Source: an uncultured Alphaproteobacteria bacterium
Lineage (GTDB): Bacteria > Pseudomonadota > Alphaproteobacteria > Micropepsales > Micropepsaceae
Direction: 5' to 3'
DNA length: 64,000 bases
Assembly (NCBI GenBank): GCA_902825865.1
Contig: CADECX010000002.1
Location: 1-64,000, forward strand
Below the pieces are notes generated by a model that did not search any database, was not told the DNA's origin, and was given only the letters and a program-made list of their open reading frames with translations. Both the position numbers and the translations under genes were made by a program. Shown in pieces: positions 29,051 through 37,710 of the stretch (the first letter of the stretch is position 1; every line of letters begins with the position of its first letter).

Positions 29051-29763
29051 TGTGTCCCGAAGGCTTGGAATATGGCGCGGCTCAGCGCGTCTGCGGCAAA
29101 GCGCCATTCCGGATGCCATTGTACGCCCAAAAGAAAGCCCGGCGCGCTCGCGTGCGATACGGCTTCAATCTGCCCGTCCGGCGCATGCGCCTCTGCTTTC
29201 AGACCGGGCGCCAGCCGGTCGATGCCTTGATGATGCAGCGAATTGACTTTTGCCTCGCTCTGACCCGACAGCCGCGCCAACAACCCGCCCGGCACAATCG
29301 TTATGGAATGTGCCGGCGCATACTCCTCATCGCGCGCGCGCCCCGATGGCTCGCGATGATCCAGCCGGCCGGGAATTTCATGGACGTGCTGATGAAGGCT
29401 GCCGCCCAACGCAACATTGAGTTCCTGAAAGCCGCGGCAGATCGCCAGCAGCGGCTTGCCGCTTTGGACGGCGGCGCGCAGCAAAGGCAGGCTGGTGGCG
29501 TCACGTATCTCATCCAGCTCGGTGCCGGGCCGCGCAGTTTGGCCGTAATGGGTGGGCGCGACATTGGACGGCGCGCCGGTGAACAGCAGTCCGTCGACTT
29601 GCGCCAACACGCCTGCGGCATCCAGCGGACGATCTGTTGACGGAATCAGCAGCGGAAAAGCCCCGGCGCCATCCCGGATCGCTTCGATATATTCGTCATT
29701 GGCCTGATGCACCGCCATGCCGTCAAAGACGCGGCGGTCGCTGATGATCCCCACCCGCTTCAC
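29044..29763 (-). CDS. Class I glutamine amidotransferase-like (peptidase C26/PuuD-type) hydrolase
   Basis: The 239-residue protein has the nucleophile elbow LLAICRGFQELNVALGG (Cys109) and the His-Glu pair in VQWHPEWR near the C-terminus, as in gamma-glutamyl-GABA hydrolases. LFTGAPSNVAPTHYG is the usual substrate-side motif. It likely cleaves gamma-glutamyl amides; the true substrate is unknown and no other put genes are nearby. The GTG start at 29763 overlaps the lolA stop by one base (TAGTG), so it is probably coupled to lolA. Confidence 0.87.
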   Translation of the reverse strand: MKRVGIISDRRVFDGMAVHQANDEYIEAIRDGAGAFPLLIPSTDRPLDAAGVLAQVDGLLFTGAPSNVAPTHYGQTARPGTELDEIRDATSLPLLRAAVQSGKPLLAICRGFQELNVALGGSLHQHVHEIPGRLDHREPSGRARDEEYAPAHSITIVPGGLLARLSGQSEAKVNSLHHQGIDRLAPGLKAEAHAPDGQIEAVSHASAPGFLLGVQWHPEWRFAADALSRAIFQAFGTQL

Positions 29764-30404
29764 TATTTGCGGGCCTGCTTGATCGGCTTGGCCGGCGCGG
29801 TGAACTGCGCGGTGTCGAGCTTGGCGTTGGGCTGCACATTCTGCAGCGCCACGGTGGTGTTGCCGCCCTGATCGTCGCGCACCGTCCATTGCCGCAGCTC
29901 GATGCCGGGCGTGGCGAAGACCAGGGTGATATTGGAATCGTTGCGATTGGCGCTGGTGCGGGCGCGCACGACAATGGCGCCATTCTGTTCGCTGACCCCG
30001 ATCACCGCCTTGTTGGTCTTGAGATCGACGCGCGCATTGAGCAACAGGCCCAGCGGGGTATCCGACAGGTCATACTGATCGCGGGTATTGAGACGCGAAT
30101 TCTTCACATAGACGCTGCCGCCGGTGGCCACGATCAGGATCGGGCTTGGCGGGCGGTATTCAAAACGAATCTGGCCCGGCTTCTGGATGCTGACTTCACC
30201 TTGATCCATGCCGCCTTCCGGGCCGACCTGAATGAAACTGGCCTTGAGGCTTTGAAAGCCGTTGAGATAGGCGCTGACCTTGTCCAGGTCGGCGCGCTGC
30301 TGATCGCTATAGGCCTGGTACAGGCGCTGCGGCACAGGCTGGCCCGCGCCGCCCAGAAGAGCGATCGAGAGGGTGGCAGCAAGGCAAAGGCAAAAGCGGC
30401 GCAT
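29763..30404 (-). CDS. lolA: Outer-membrane lipoprotein carrier protein LolA
   Basis: The 213-residue periplasmic protein has a signal peptide (MRRFCLCLAATLSIALLGGAGQ), then DLDKVSAYLNGFQSLKASFIQVGPEG, GQIRFEYRPPSPILIV and DTPLGLLLN, all LolA landmarks. It ferries lipoproteins from LolCDE to the outer membrane. The start at 30404 is chosen because it yields the signal peptide; the frame extends upstream to 30494 without family features. It is divergent from gpsA. Confidence 0.85.
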   Translation of the reverse strand: MRRFCLCLAATLSIALLGGAGQPVPQRLYQAYSDQQRADLDKVSAYLNGFQSLKASFIQVGPEGGMDQGEVSIQKPGQIRFEYRPPSPILIVATGGSVYVKNSRLNTRDQYDLSDTPLGLLLNARVDLKTNKAVIGVSEQNGAIVVRARTSANRNDSNITLVFATPGIELRQWTVRDDQGGNTTVALQNVQPNAKLDTAQFTAPAKPIKQARK

Positions 30405-30505
30405 CAGCAAGCCTCGCACGGCAGTATGGAGAAATTCAGGCGGCAATTTGCGATCAACAAGGCGGCACGATAGATTTCGGCCCCGAATAAGCAACTAACG
30501 ATTTG

Positions 30506-31504
30506 ATGTCCCAACCGGTTTCCTTTTCCCATATTGCGATTCTGGGCGCCGGCGCCTGGGGCACGGCGCTGGCGCTGGCGGCCCTGGCGGCGGGGCGCAG
30601 AACCAGCCTTTGGGTGCGGGAAGACGATGTCCTGGCCGATATGGCGCGGGGACGCGGCAACCGCTTCCTCCCCGGTGTGGCCATCCCTGAGTCTCTGCAC
30701 GTCACCGGCGATCTGGCGGAGGCGTGCAAGGCGCAAGTCCTGCTGCTGGCGGTGCCCGCCCAGGTGCTGCACGCCTTTGCCGATAATCTCAAACCGCACC
30801 TGACCAAGGGTCAGCCGGTGGTGGTCTGCGCCAAGGGCATCGAGAAAGACAGCGGCAAGCTGGTGACCGAAGTCGCGGCGGAAAGCTTGCCGGGCGCCGC
30901 GCTTGCCATTCTGTCGGGACCGTCCTTTGCGCGCGATGTGGGGCGCGGCTTGCCCACCGCGGTGACCATCGCGGCAAAGGGCGGCTTGGCTTCCCAGCTG
31001 CAAGCCGCGCTGGGTTCGCCCGCCTTTCGCCCCTATGCCAGCGACGATCTCATCGGCGTGGCGCTGGGCGGCGCCGCCAAGAATGTCTATGCCATCGCCT
31101 GCGGCGTGGTCGAAGGCATGGGACTTGGTGAGAATGCCCGCGCCGCGCTCTTGGCGCGCAGCTTCGCGGAATTGACCCGGTTGGGCGAAAATCTCGGGGC
31201 CAGACGCGAGACCTTGATGGGTCTGTCGGGGCTTGGCGATCTGGTGTTGACCGCCACCAGCCCCTCCTCGCGCAACTTCTCTTTCGGGATCGAATTGGGC
31301 CGCGGCAAAACGCTGGCGGAGTTGAGCGCGCCGGGCCTGCCGCTGGCGGAGGGCGTTGCCACCGCACCGGCGCTGGTCAAGCGCGCCCGCGCGGGCGGCG
31401 TGGAAATGCCCATCGCCGAAGCCATGGCCGACCTCTTGAGCGGTGCGCTGCCCATGGGCGAAGCGGTGATGCGGCTGATGAGCCGCAAGCTGACCGTGGA
31501 ATAG
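30506..31504 (+). CDS. gpsA: Glycerol-3-phosphate dehydrogenase (NAD(P)+)
   Basis: The 332-residue protein has an N-terminal Rossmann domain with ILGAGAWGTALALA, then VVVCAKGIEKDSGKLVTEV, SGPSFARDVGRGLPTAVT and the catalytic-domain motif GGAAKNVYAIACGVVEGMGLG, in which the lysine is catalytic. GLSGLGDLVLTATSPSSRN is also conserved. It makes sn-glycerol-3-phosphate for phospholipid synthesis. The ATG at 30506 is preferred to the adjacent TTG at 30503. Confidence 0.96.
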   Translation: MSQPVSFSHIAILGAGAWGTALALAALAAGRRTSLWVREDDVLADMARGRGNRFLPGVAIPESLHVTGDLAEACKAQVLLLAVPAQVLHAFADNLKPHLTKGQPVVVCAKGIEKDSGKLVTEVAAESLPGAALAILSGPSFARDVGRGLPTAVTIAAKGGLASQLQAALGSPAFRPYASDDLIGVALGGAAKNVYAIACGVVEGMGLGENARAALLARSFAELTRLGENLGARRETLMGLSGLGDLVLTATSPSSRNFSFGIELGRGKTLAELSAPGLPLAEGVATAPALVKRARAGGVEMPIAEAMADLLSGALPMGEAVMRLMSRKLTVE

Positions 31505-31511
31505 GAAAGTC

Positions 31512-31928
31512 ATGAATTATTGGCTGCTGAAAAGCGAACCCGAAACCTGGTCCTGGGAGATGCAGAAAAAGAAGGGCGCCAAGGGCGAGCCCTGGAGCGG
31601 GGTGCGCAATCACACCGCCAAGCTGAACATGATGGCGATGAAGAAGGGCGATTTGGGCTTCTTCTATCATTCCGGCGAGGAAAAAGCCGTGGTCGGGATT
31701 GTCGAAGTGATCGGCGAATACCGTCCCGATCCCACGGACGAGAAGGGCATATTCGGGCTGGTGATCGTCAAGGCGTCAAAGGACGTGCCCAAGCCCGTGA
31801 CCCTGGCGGACTGCAAGGCCAATCCCAAGCTCAAGGAGATGAGCCTGGTGAAAAGCTTCCGGCTCTCGGTTCAGCCGGTCACGCCTGCCGAGTGGAAAGA
31901 AGTCTGCCGGATGAGTGGATTGAAGTAA
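31512..31928 (+). CDS. EVE-domain protein
   Basis: The 138-residue protein consists of one EVE domain, starting MNYWLLKSEPETWSWE and containing WSGVRNHTAKLNMMAMKKGDLGFFYHS and VVGIVEVIGEYRPDPTD. EVE domains have a PUA-like fold that binds modified bases in DNA or RNA. It follows gpsA by 7 bases, likely in one transcript. It converges on the next gene with no gap. Confidence 0.92.
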   Translation: MNYWLLKSEPETWSWEMQKKKGAKGEPWSGVRNHTAKLNMMAMKKGDLGFFYHSGEEKAVVGIVEVIGEYRPDPTDEKGIFGLVIVKASKDVPKPVTLADCKANPKLKEMSLVKSFRLSVQPVTPAEWKEVCRMSGLK

Positions 31929-32279
31929 TTAGAACTTCTCTTCGCCTTCCCGCCGCCCGGGATCGGGAAAATCGCGGTATAGGCCGAAGCGGATATTCTG
32001 CACCTTGGCATTGACGCCAAAATGCACGCTCTCGACTGGCTCGGCCCGACTTGAGACATGCTGGAAGGCTTCCTCCAACTGCGCCATGTTTTTGGTCTCC
32101 ATCACCAGATGGTATTCGCCGAACTCCGCCGGTCCCAGCCCCAACTTGCGGCGCGCGAGCTTCCAACCCTCGATCAGCTTCTTTTCCGACAGATAAGACA
32201 TATAGCGCGCCAGATCGCGCGCGAAATCCGTGTCCTTGACGCCGGACTTCAGATCGAACCAAGCCTGATAATAGTCCAT
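31929..32279 (-). CDS. Small conserved protein, DUF6614-like
   Basis: The 116-residue protein starts MDYYQAWFDLKSGVKDTDFARDL and contains KLARRKLGLGPAEFGEYHLVMETKN, a pattern I associate with a small alphaproteobacterial family (DUF6614-like, from memory). The predicted alternation of strand and helix suits a dimeric alpha/beta barrel. The function is unknown. It has no signal peptide and stands alone between the EVE and peptidase genes. Confidence 0.6.
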   Translation of the reverse strand: MDYYQAWFDLKSGVKDTDFARDLARYMSYLSEKKLIEGWKLARRKLGLGPAEFGEYHLVMETKNMAQLEEAFQHVSSRAEPVESVHFGVNAKVQNIRFGLYRDFPDPGRREGEEKF

Positions 32280-32340
32280 CGCCGCCCCCTTCAGTCTTGT
32301 TCAGAATAGCCGGACAAATGTGATTGAGAAGCGCCCATGG

Positions 32341-33948
32341 TCACGGTGCGGCCGGGGCAGATCTCTTGACGAATTTGTCCGCAAAGAAATCGCCCTTGTT
32401 CCAGGAGGGGCGCGCGCCGTCCGCCAATTCGCGGGTGATCTCGAAATTCAGGCGGGCGAATTTTGCCCCCGCGTCATAGCGGATCGGCTGGCTGAGATCA
32501 TCGCTGGGCTTGTGATAGTTGTTGCGCATGAAGAATTCCGTCGCCGCCTTGCCGCCATTGGCATAGCCGGTGGTGACGAAAACCGCCGGTATGCCTTGCT
32601 CAACAAAGCGGTAATGGTCGGAGCGGGTAAAGATGCCCTCATCCGGCACCGGATCGGGCGAAAGCTGGATGTTCATGCGGGCGGCGGCGCGCTGGACCGA
32701 GGGGCCGATGCTGGAACGGTCGGCGCCGAACGCCGTCACATCGGTGAAATCATAGGTCAGGATCGGCATGTCGAGATCGACATCGGCGACCATGCTGCCC
32801 TTTGGCACGGTGGGATTGCGGGCGAAGTAATCCGCCCCGATCAGGCCTTTTTCCTCCGCCGTGTCGACCAGGAACAGCACCGAACGCTTGGGCGCGGCGC
32901 CCTGGAACAGGCGGGCCACCTCCAAGGTCGCTGCCACGCCGGACGCATTGTCCAGCGCGCCATTGTTGATGGTATCGCCCTTCACCGGCGGGGTGACGCC
33001 GATATGGTCGAGGTGCGCCGAGAGCACGATATACTCGTTCTTGAGTTTGGGATCGGAGCCCGGCAGCAGGCCGACGATATTCTTGCTTTCGGCCGTCTTG
33101 ATTTCGTTGTGCAGCACGGCCTGCAGCGAGAAAGGCAAGGCAAAGCCGCGCACCTCGCCTTGCCTTGTCTCGGCGGCGGCAAGAATTTTATCCGTATCGG
33201 CGCCAAGAAGTTTGTGCGCGCCCGCTACGCTGATCCCGGCCAGATTCGGCAAGGGCGTTGCGACAAAGGGCTTTCCGTCGGCCTGGCGCCAAGTCATCGT
33301 CCATCGGCGATACTGGCGCACGACATTGGGGAAGGGATACAGCTTCTCGCCGGTGAGGGTGTTGATCAGCACCGCACCCACCGCGCCGCGCGCCTTGGCC
33401 GCCGCCAGCTTGACCTTGGGGCTGCGGTAATAGGCGCGCTCTTCGGTCTGCAGGAATTTCGGCGCCCCGTTCAGCGCCACCACGATCTTTCCCTTCACAT
33501 CCAGCCCGCGATAGTCATCGCGGCCCGGCGTCACCAGACCGAAGCCGACAAAGACCAGGTCTGCGTCCATCGTCACGGTCTCGGCCAGCGGGCTGCCGGT
33601 CACGACATAGTCCTTGCCGAATTCCAGCGCCGTGACGCGGCCCGACGCATCTTTGAGCGTGAGCTTGCCCTGGTCCTTGATGCGGGACGCCACCAGCGGC
33701 ACCGGCTGAAAATAGCCCTGCTTGCCGAGCGGCTTCAGGCCCAACTGCTTCATCTGCGCGGCGACATAATCCGCCGCCAGGTCGAATTCCGGCGATCCGG
33801 CTTCGCGCCCTTTGAGCTTGTCGCTGGCCAGGAAGGCCATATGGGCCTTTATGTTCGCGGCCGATTGATCCGGCTGTGCACTGACGTCAGCTATAATGGC
33901 CGAGCCCAGAAGCAGCGGAAAGGCGAGAACAAGCGCAAGAGCTTTCAT
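32341..33948 (-). CDS. Secreted M28-family zinc aminopeptidase with PA insert
   Basis: The 535-residue protein has a signal peptide (MKALALVLAFPLLLGSAIIADVSAQ), an M28 catalytic domain and a protease-associated insert (about 110-250). Zinc ligands: SAHLDHIG (His and bridging Asp region), NGALDNASG (Asp), DTAEEKGLIG (Glu-Glu), VDLDMPIL (Asp) and NYHKPSDD (His). It should act in the periplasm on peptides. The ATG at 33948 has GGAGG 6 bases upstream and overlaps the GNAT stop as ATGA, so it ends the pnt operon. Confidence 0.9.
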   Translation of the reverse strand: MKALALVLAFPLLLGSAIIADVSAQPDQSAANIKAHMAFLASDKLKGREAGSPEFDLAADYVAAQMKQLGLKPLGKQGYFQPVPLVASRIKDQGKLTLKDASGRVTALEFGKDYVVTGSPLAETVTMDADLVFVGFGLVTPGRDDYRGLDVKGKIVVALNGAPKFLQTEERAYYRSPKVKLAAAKARGAVGAVLINTLTGEKLYPFPNVVRQYRRWTMTWRQADGKPFVATPLPNLAGISVAGAHKLLGADTDKILAAAETRQGEVRGFALPFSLQAVLHNEIKTAESKNIVGLLPGSDPKLKNEYIVLSAHLDHIGVTPPVKGDTINNGALDNASGVAATLEVARLFQGAAPKRSVLFLVDTAEEKGLIGADYFARNPTVPKGSMVADVDLDMPILTYDFTDVTAFGADRSSIGPSVQRAAARMNIQLSPDPVPDEGIFTRSDHYRFVEQGIPAVFVTTGYANGGKAATEFFMRNNYHKPSDDLSQPIRYDAGAKFARLNFEITRELADGARPSWNKGDFFADKFVKRSAPAAP

Positions 33949-34433
33949 AGATACCTCCGCAACGTGACCCAATAAGGCGCATAGCCCGCGCCTTCATAGG
34001 CGCGAATAGCGGAAGGATTCTTGGCCAGAACCCCGACCGTCAGCAATTTGTGGCCGCGCCCGCGCGCCCAGGCCTCGCAGCCCTCGATCAAGGCCCGGCC
34101 CAGGCCTTTGCCGCGCGCACTCGGCACCACATACAGTTCCGCCAGAGTGCCGTGATGGCGTTCGGCTTCGATCACGAACAGTTCGGCGGTCTCGTCATGG
34201 GCGAAAGCCCAGCCCACCGGGCACGCCCCCACTCCAGGAACAAAGTCCTCGGCGATCAGGAATATGCCGTGCTTTTCCGCATGGCGGCGCTGCTGCTCGC
34301 GCCAATGATCCATGGTGAAAGCGGAATCGCGGCGGCGATTGGGCTCGAACGCCGCTTCATAGTCTTGCAGTCCGTCGATGAAGGAAAGGATCGCCGCTTC
34401 GTCGGCGGGCAGACGTGCTTGCCTGATACTAAT
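33945..34433 (-). CDS. GNAT N-acetyltransferase, probable ATT start overlapping pntB
   Basis: The protein has the GNAT core (AELYVVPSARGKGLGRALIEGCEAWARG, with the acetyl-CoA loop RGKGLG) and C-terminal NPSAIRAYEGAGY. The only ATG (34313) would leave 122 residues without the first strand and helix of the fold. Upstream the frame stays open and encodes [19 protein letters not shown] and LQDYEAAFEPNRR, a good GNAT N-terminus. No ATG, GTG or TTG exists there; an ATT at 34433 overlaps the pntB stop (ATTAG) and has AAGG 9 bases upstream. I give the 162-residue form; ATC at 34427 is another option. Confidence 0.7.
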   Translation of the reverse strand: MSIRQARLPADEAAILSFIDGLQDYEAAFEPNRRRDSAFTMDHWREQQRRHAEKHGIFLIAEDFVPGVGACPVGWAFAHDETAELFVIEAERHHGTLAELYVVPSARGKGLGRALIEGCEAWARGRGHKLLTVGVLAKNPSAIRAYEGAGYAPYWVTLRRYL

Positions 34434-35835
34434 GGTCCAGCGCCTTGACGATTTCTTCGGTCATCTTCTTGGCGTCGGCGAACAGCATCATGGTGTTGTC
34501 GCGGAAGAAGAGTTCGTTTTCGACGCCGGCATAGCCCGAGCCCATGCCGCGCTTGATGAACAAGACGGTCTTGGCCTTTTCCACATCCAGGATCGGCATG
34601 CCGAAGATGGGCGATTTGGGATCGGTCTTGGCGGAGGGATTGGTGACGTCATTGGCGCCGATCACATAGGCGACATCGGCCTGGGCGAACTGGCTATTGA
34701 TGTCCTCCAGCTCGAACACTTCGTCGTAAGGCACATTGGCTTCGGCAAGCAGCACGTTCATATGGCCGGGCATGCGGCCCGCCACCGGGTGGATGGCGTA
34801 GGAGACTTTGACGCCTTCCTTTTTCAGCTTGTCGGCCATTTCGCGCACCGCATGCTGGGCCTGGGCCACCGCCATGCCGTAACCCGGTACGATGATCACG
34901 CTGGCGGCATTTTTCATGATGAAGGCGGCGTCGTCGGACGAACCCTGTTTCACCGGGCGGGTTTCCTTGGCGCCGGTCGCCGGCCCGGCATCGCCGCCGA
35001 AGCCGCCCGCAATCACCGAGATGAAGCTGCGATTCATGCCCTTGCACATGATGTAGGACAGGATCGCGCCGGACGAACCGACCAAGGCGCCGGTGATGAT
35101 CAGGGCGCTGTTTTCCAGGGTGAAACCCAGGGCGGCGGCGGCCCAACCGGAATAGGAATTCAGCATCGACACCACCACCGGCATGTCGGCGCCGCCGATG
35201 GGGATGATCAGGGTGATGCCGAACAGAAGCGACAGTGCGGTGATGGCCCAGAACATCCAGTTGGCCTGGTCCATGGTGAACCACCCAACCAAAGCGATGA
35301 TGACCAGGAAGATCACCAGATTCAACAGATGGCGCGCCGGCAGGATAATGGGCGCGCCGCTCATATTGCCGTTGAGCTTGGCGAAGGCGATGACCGAACC
35401 GGAGAAGGTGATGGCGCCGATGGCGACACCCAGGCTCATTTCCACCAGGCTCTGGGCATGGATGGCGCCAGCCGTGCCGATGTGGAAGGCTTCGGGCGAA
35501 TAAAGCGCCGCGCCGGCGGTCAGAACCGCCGCCAGGCCGACCAGGCTGTGAAATGCCGCCACCAGCTGGGGCATGTTGGTCATGGCGATACGCTTGGCCA
35601 TCACCGCGCCGATGACGCCGCCAATGCCGAGGCCGCCGATCACCAGCGCCCAGGTCAAAGGATCGCTGACACCCGAAATCCACAAGGTGGTCAGGACCGC
35701 GATGGTCATGCCGATCATGCCGTTGCGGTTGCCGGCGCGGCTGGAGGCCGGCGACGACAGACCTTTCAAGGCGAGAATGAAAAGCGAACCGGCGACCAGA
35801 TAAAGCAGCGCGGCGATATTGGCGTTCGCGCTCAT
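34429..35835 (-). CDS. pntB: NAD(P) transhydrogenase subunit beta
   Basis: The 468-residue protein has about nine membrane helices (residues 1-290), including [25 protein letters not shown], followed by the soluble NADP-binding domain III with [40 protein letters not shown] and [10 protein letters not shown]. It couples proton re-entry to hydride transfer from NADH to NADP. It overlaps pntA2 by 4 bases. Confidence 0.97.
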   Translation of the reverse strand: MSANANIAALLYLVAGSLFILALKGLSSPASSRAGNRNGMIGMTIAVLTTLWISGVSDPLTWALVIGGLGIGGVIGAVMAKRIAMTNMPQLVAAFHSLVGLAAVLTAGAALYSPEAFHIGTAGAIHAQSLVEMSLGVAIGAITFSGSVIAFAKLNGNMSGAPIILPARHLLNLVIFLVIIALVGWFTMDQANWMFWAITALSLLFGITLIIPIGGADMPVVVSMLNSYSGWAAAALGFTLENSALIITGALVGSSGAILSYIMCKGMNRSFISVIAGGFGGDAGPATGAKETRPVKQGSSDDAAFIMKNAASVIIVPGYGMAVAQAQHAVREMADKLKKEGVKVSYAIHPVAGRMPGHMNVLLAEANVPYDEVFELEDINSQFAQADVAYVIGANDVTNPSAKTDPKSPIFGMPILDVEKAKTVLFIKRGMGSGYAGVENELFFRDNTMMLFADAKKMTEEIVKALDH

Positions 35836-36140
35836 TTCTTGTCTTTCTTCTTGTACATCGCCAGCATGCGCGCGGTGACCAGGAAGCCGCCGAAGATATT
35901 CACGCTGGCCAGCGTCAGAGCGACAAAACCCAGGCCCTTGGAGGTCCAGGATTCCGCACCGATCTCCGGAACCGCCACGGCTATCAGGGCGCCGACCACG
36001 ATCACCGAGGAAATCGCGTTGGTTACCGCCATCAGCGGCGTGTGCAGCGCCGGGGTGACGCCCCAGACCACGAAATAACCGACAAAAATCGCCAGAACGA
36101 AAATCGAAAGCCGGAAAACAAACGGATCGATCATTTCCAT
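35832..36140 (-). CDS. pntA2: NAD(P) transhydrogenase subunit alpha part 2 (membrane)
   Basis: The 102-residue protein is the small membrane part of the alpha subunit found as a separate gene in many alphaproteobacteria. Three to four helices are visible ([34 protein letters not shown] and [20 protein letters not shown]). It lies 3 bases after pntA1 and overlaps pntB. Confidence 0.93.
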   Translation of the reverse strand: MEMIDPFVFRLSIFVLAIFVGYFVVWGVTPALHTPLMAVTNAISSVIVVGALIAVAVPEIGAESWTSKGLGFVALTLASVNIFGGFLVTARMLAMYKKKDKK

Positions 36141-36143
36141 GGC

Positions 36144-37265
36144 TTATCCCCGTGAAACGACAGCACTGTCTTTGGTGACGGCGCTGCCTTTTACGATCTC
36201 GTCATTCCAATCGATGTTCAGCGCGCCGGTCTTTTTGTCGACAATCAGCGAGATGAAATTGAACAGGTTGCGGGCATAGAGCGATGATGCATCCGCCGAC
36301 AGCGCGCCCGGCAAATTGGTGTGGCCCATGATGGTGACGCCATGCGCTTCCACCACTTCATCGGGTTTGGACAAAGGCGTGTTGCCGCCCGCGCCCGCCG
36401 CCAGATCCACGATCACCGAACCCGGCTTCATGGTCTTGATCATCTCTTCCGTCACCAGGATTGGCGCCTTGCGGCCCGGAATCAGGGCGGTGGTGATGAC
36501 GATATCCTGCTTCTTGATGGTCTCGGCGGTCAGCGCCGCCTGCTTGGCTTGGTATTCCGCCGACATCGGCTTGGCATAACCGGCGGCGGTCTGGGCGTTC
36601 TTGAATTCCTCGTCCATCACGGCGACGAAAGTGCCGCCCAGCGATTCCACCTGTTCCTTGGTGGCGGGGCGCACATCGGTGGCGCTGACGATGGCGCCCA
36701 GACGCTTGGCGGTGGCGATGGCCTGAAGCCCCGCCACACCAACGCCCATCACCAGCACCCGCGCCGGGGCGATGGTGCCGGCCGCGGTCATCATCATCGG
36801 CATGGCGCGGCCATACTGGGCGGCGGCGTCGATCACCGCCTTGTAGCCGGCGAGATTGGCCTGGGACGACAGCACGTCCATCGACTGGGCGCGCGAAATG
36901 CGCGGCAGCAATTCCATGGCGAAGGCGGTGACGCCCCGGCCCGCCAGGCCTGAAATCGCCTCACCCTCGGCATGCGGCGCCAAGAGCGACGCCAGCACCG
37001 CGCCGTTCTTGATCTGGGAAATTTCGGCAGCCGAAGGCCCGCGCACTTTCAGGACGATGTCGGCGTCCTTGAGGGTTGAAGCGGCATCGGGCGCGATGCT
37101 CGCCCCGGCGGCGGCATAATCGGCATCGGCAATCTTGGCGCCGGCGCCGGCGCCGGCCTGCACCACCACATCCAGCCCAAGCCCTTTGAGCTTCTTGACG
37201 GACTCAGGCGTCGCGGCGACGCGCGTCTCTCCCTCTCGACTTTCCTTCGGGACCGCCAGCCGCAT
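36144..37265 (-). CDS. pntA1: NAD(P) transhydrogenase subunit alpha part 1 (NAD-binding)
   Basis: The 373-residue soluble domain I starts MRLAVPKESREGETRVAATPESVKKL, has ISRAQSMDVLSSQANLAGYKAV, the Rossmann loop VLVMGVGVAGLQAIATAKRLGA and VIVDLAAGAGGNTPLS. It binds NADH and passes hydride to the pntB domain. It follows the small coxIV gene by 10 bases. Confidence 0.97.
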   Translation of the reverse strand: MRLAVPKESREGETRVAATPESVKKLKGLGLDVVVQAGAGAGAKIADADYAAAGASIAPDAASTLKDADIVLKVRGPSAAEISQIKNGAVLASLLAPHAEGEAISGLAGRGVTAFAMELLPRISRAQSMDVLSSQANLAGYKAVIDAAAQYGRAMPMMMTAAGTIAPARVLVMGVGVAGLQAIATAKRLGAIVSATDVRPATKEQVESLGGTFVAVMDEEFKNAQTAAGYAKPMSAEYQAKQAALTAETIKKQDIVITTALIPGRKAPILVTEEMIKTMKPGSVIVDLAAGAGGNTPLSKPDEVVEAHGVTIMGHTNLPGALSADASSLYARNLFNFISLIVDKKTGALNIDWNDEIVKGSAVTKDSAVVSRG

Positions 37266-37275
37266 GTGGGAAAGC

Positions 37276-37422
37276 TTAGTGGGTACGGAAAAGGGCGAGG
37301 AACACCATGATCAGCATCACAAACCCGAAGGTCCATTTGGAACCGGTCAGAAAGCCTTGATAGGCCTTCTTGTGTGCGCTGATGTCCATGGATCCCGGCT
37401 GATAGTCGGATTCGTGTGCCAT
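37276..37422 (-). CDS. aa3-type cytochrome c oxidase subunit IV (48 residues)
   Basis: The 48-residue protein begins MAHESDYQPGSMDI, continues SAHKKAYQGFLTGSKW and ends in one membrane helix (TFGFVMLIMVFLALF). This matches the bacterial aa3 oxidase subunit IV (CoxIV), a small non-catalytic subunit with a single helix. The family is often found just upstream of pntA in alphaproteobacteria, as here. It is too short for many ORF callers. It is the first gene after the promoter at 37490-37517. Confidence 0.88.
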   Translation of the reverse strand: MAHESDYQPGSMDISAHKKAYQGFLTGSKWTFGFVMLIMVFLALFRTH

Positions 37423-37489
37423 TAAATGGGCCCCTTATTGACGGGCGGTCCGGCTCTCGCCTAACGCCCCGTACCTTGAATTTGGGGGG

Positions 37490-37517
37490 ACTATAGCAAA
37501 GGCCCGCCGCCCGGCAA
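37490..37517 (-). promoter_or_regulatory. Sigma-70 promoter for the coxIV-pnt operon
   Basis: TTGCCG (37517-37512), a 16-base spacer and TATAGT (37495-37490) on the minus strand. Transcription should begin near 37483, with a leader of about 60 bases before the coxIV start at 37422. The remainder of this 288-base divergent gap shows no gene. Confidence 0.7.
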
Positions 37518-37710
37518 CTTGGTTTATTGGGCCTTAAGCCGTGCCGGTCCGGCGCTTCCCAGAATCGCCGTTTGGCTGCGTATTTGGTGCGGTTCAGGCT
37601 TGATTAAGCATCGAATCCGCCGCTCGCCTGTACCGCAAAGGAACAGGCTTAAACGCCACATTTACCTGTGTTCCCGCAAAATCCCGTCTCATTTCGAGAG
37701 GCTTGGGTTT

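Noticed and set aside
37600-37660. tRNA T-loop-like CATCGAATCC and CtrA-like TTAA sites upstream of the sigma-54 regulator
   Set aside because: No acceptor or anticodon stem can be formed, and the TTAA half-sites have the wrong spacing.
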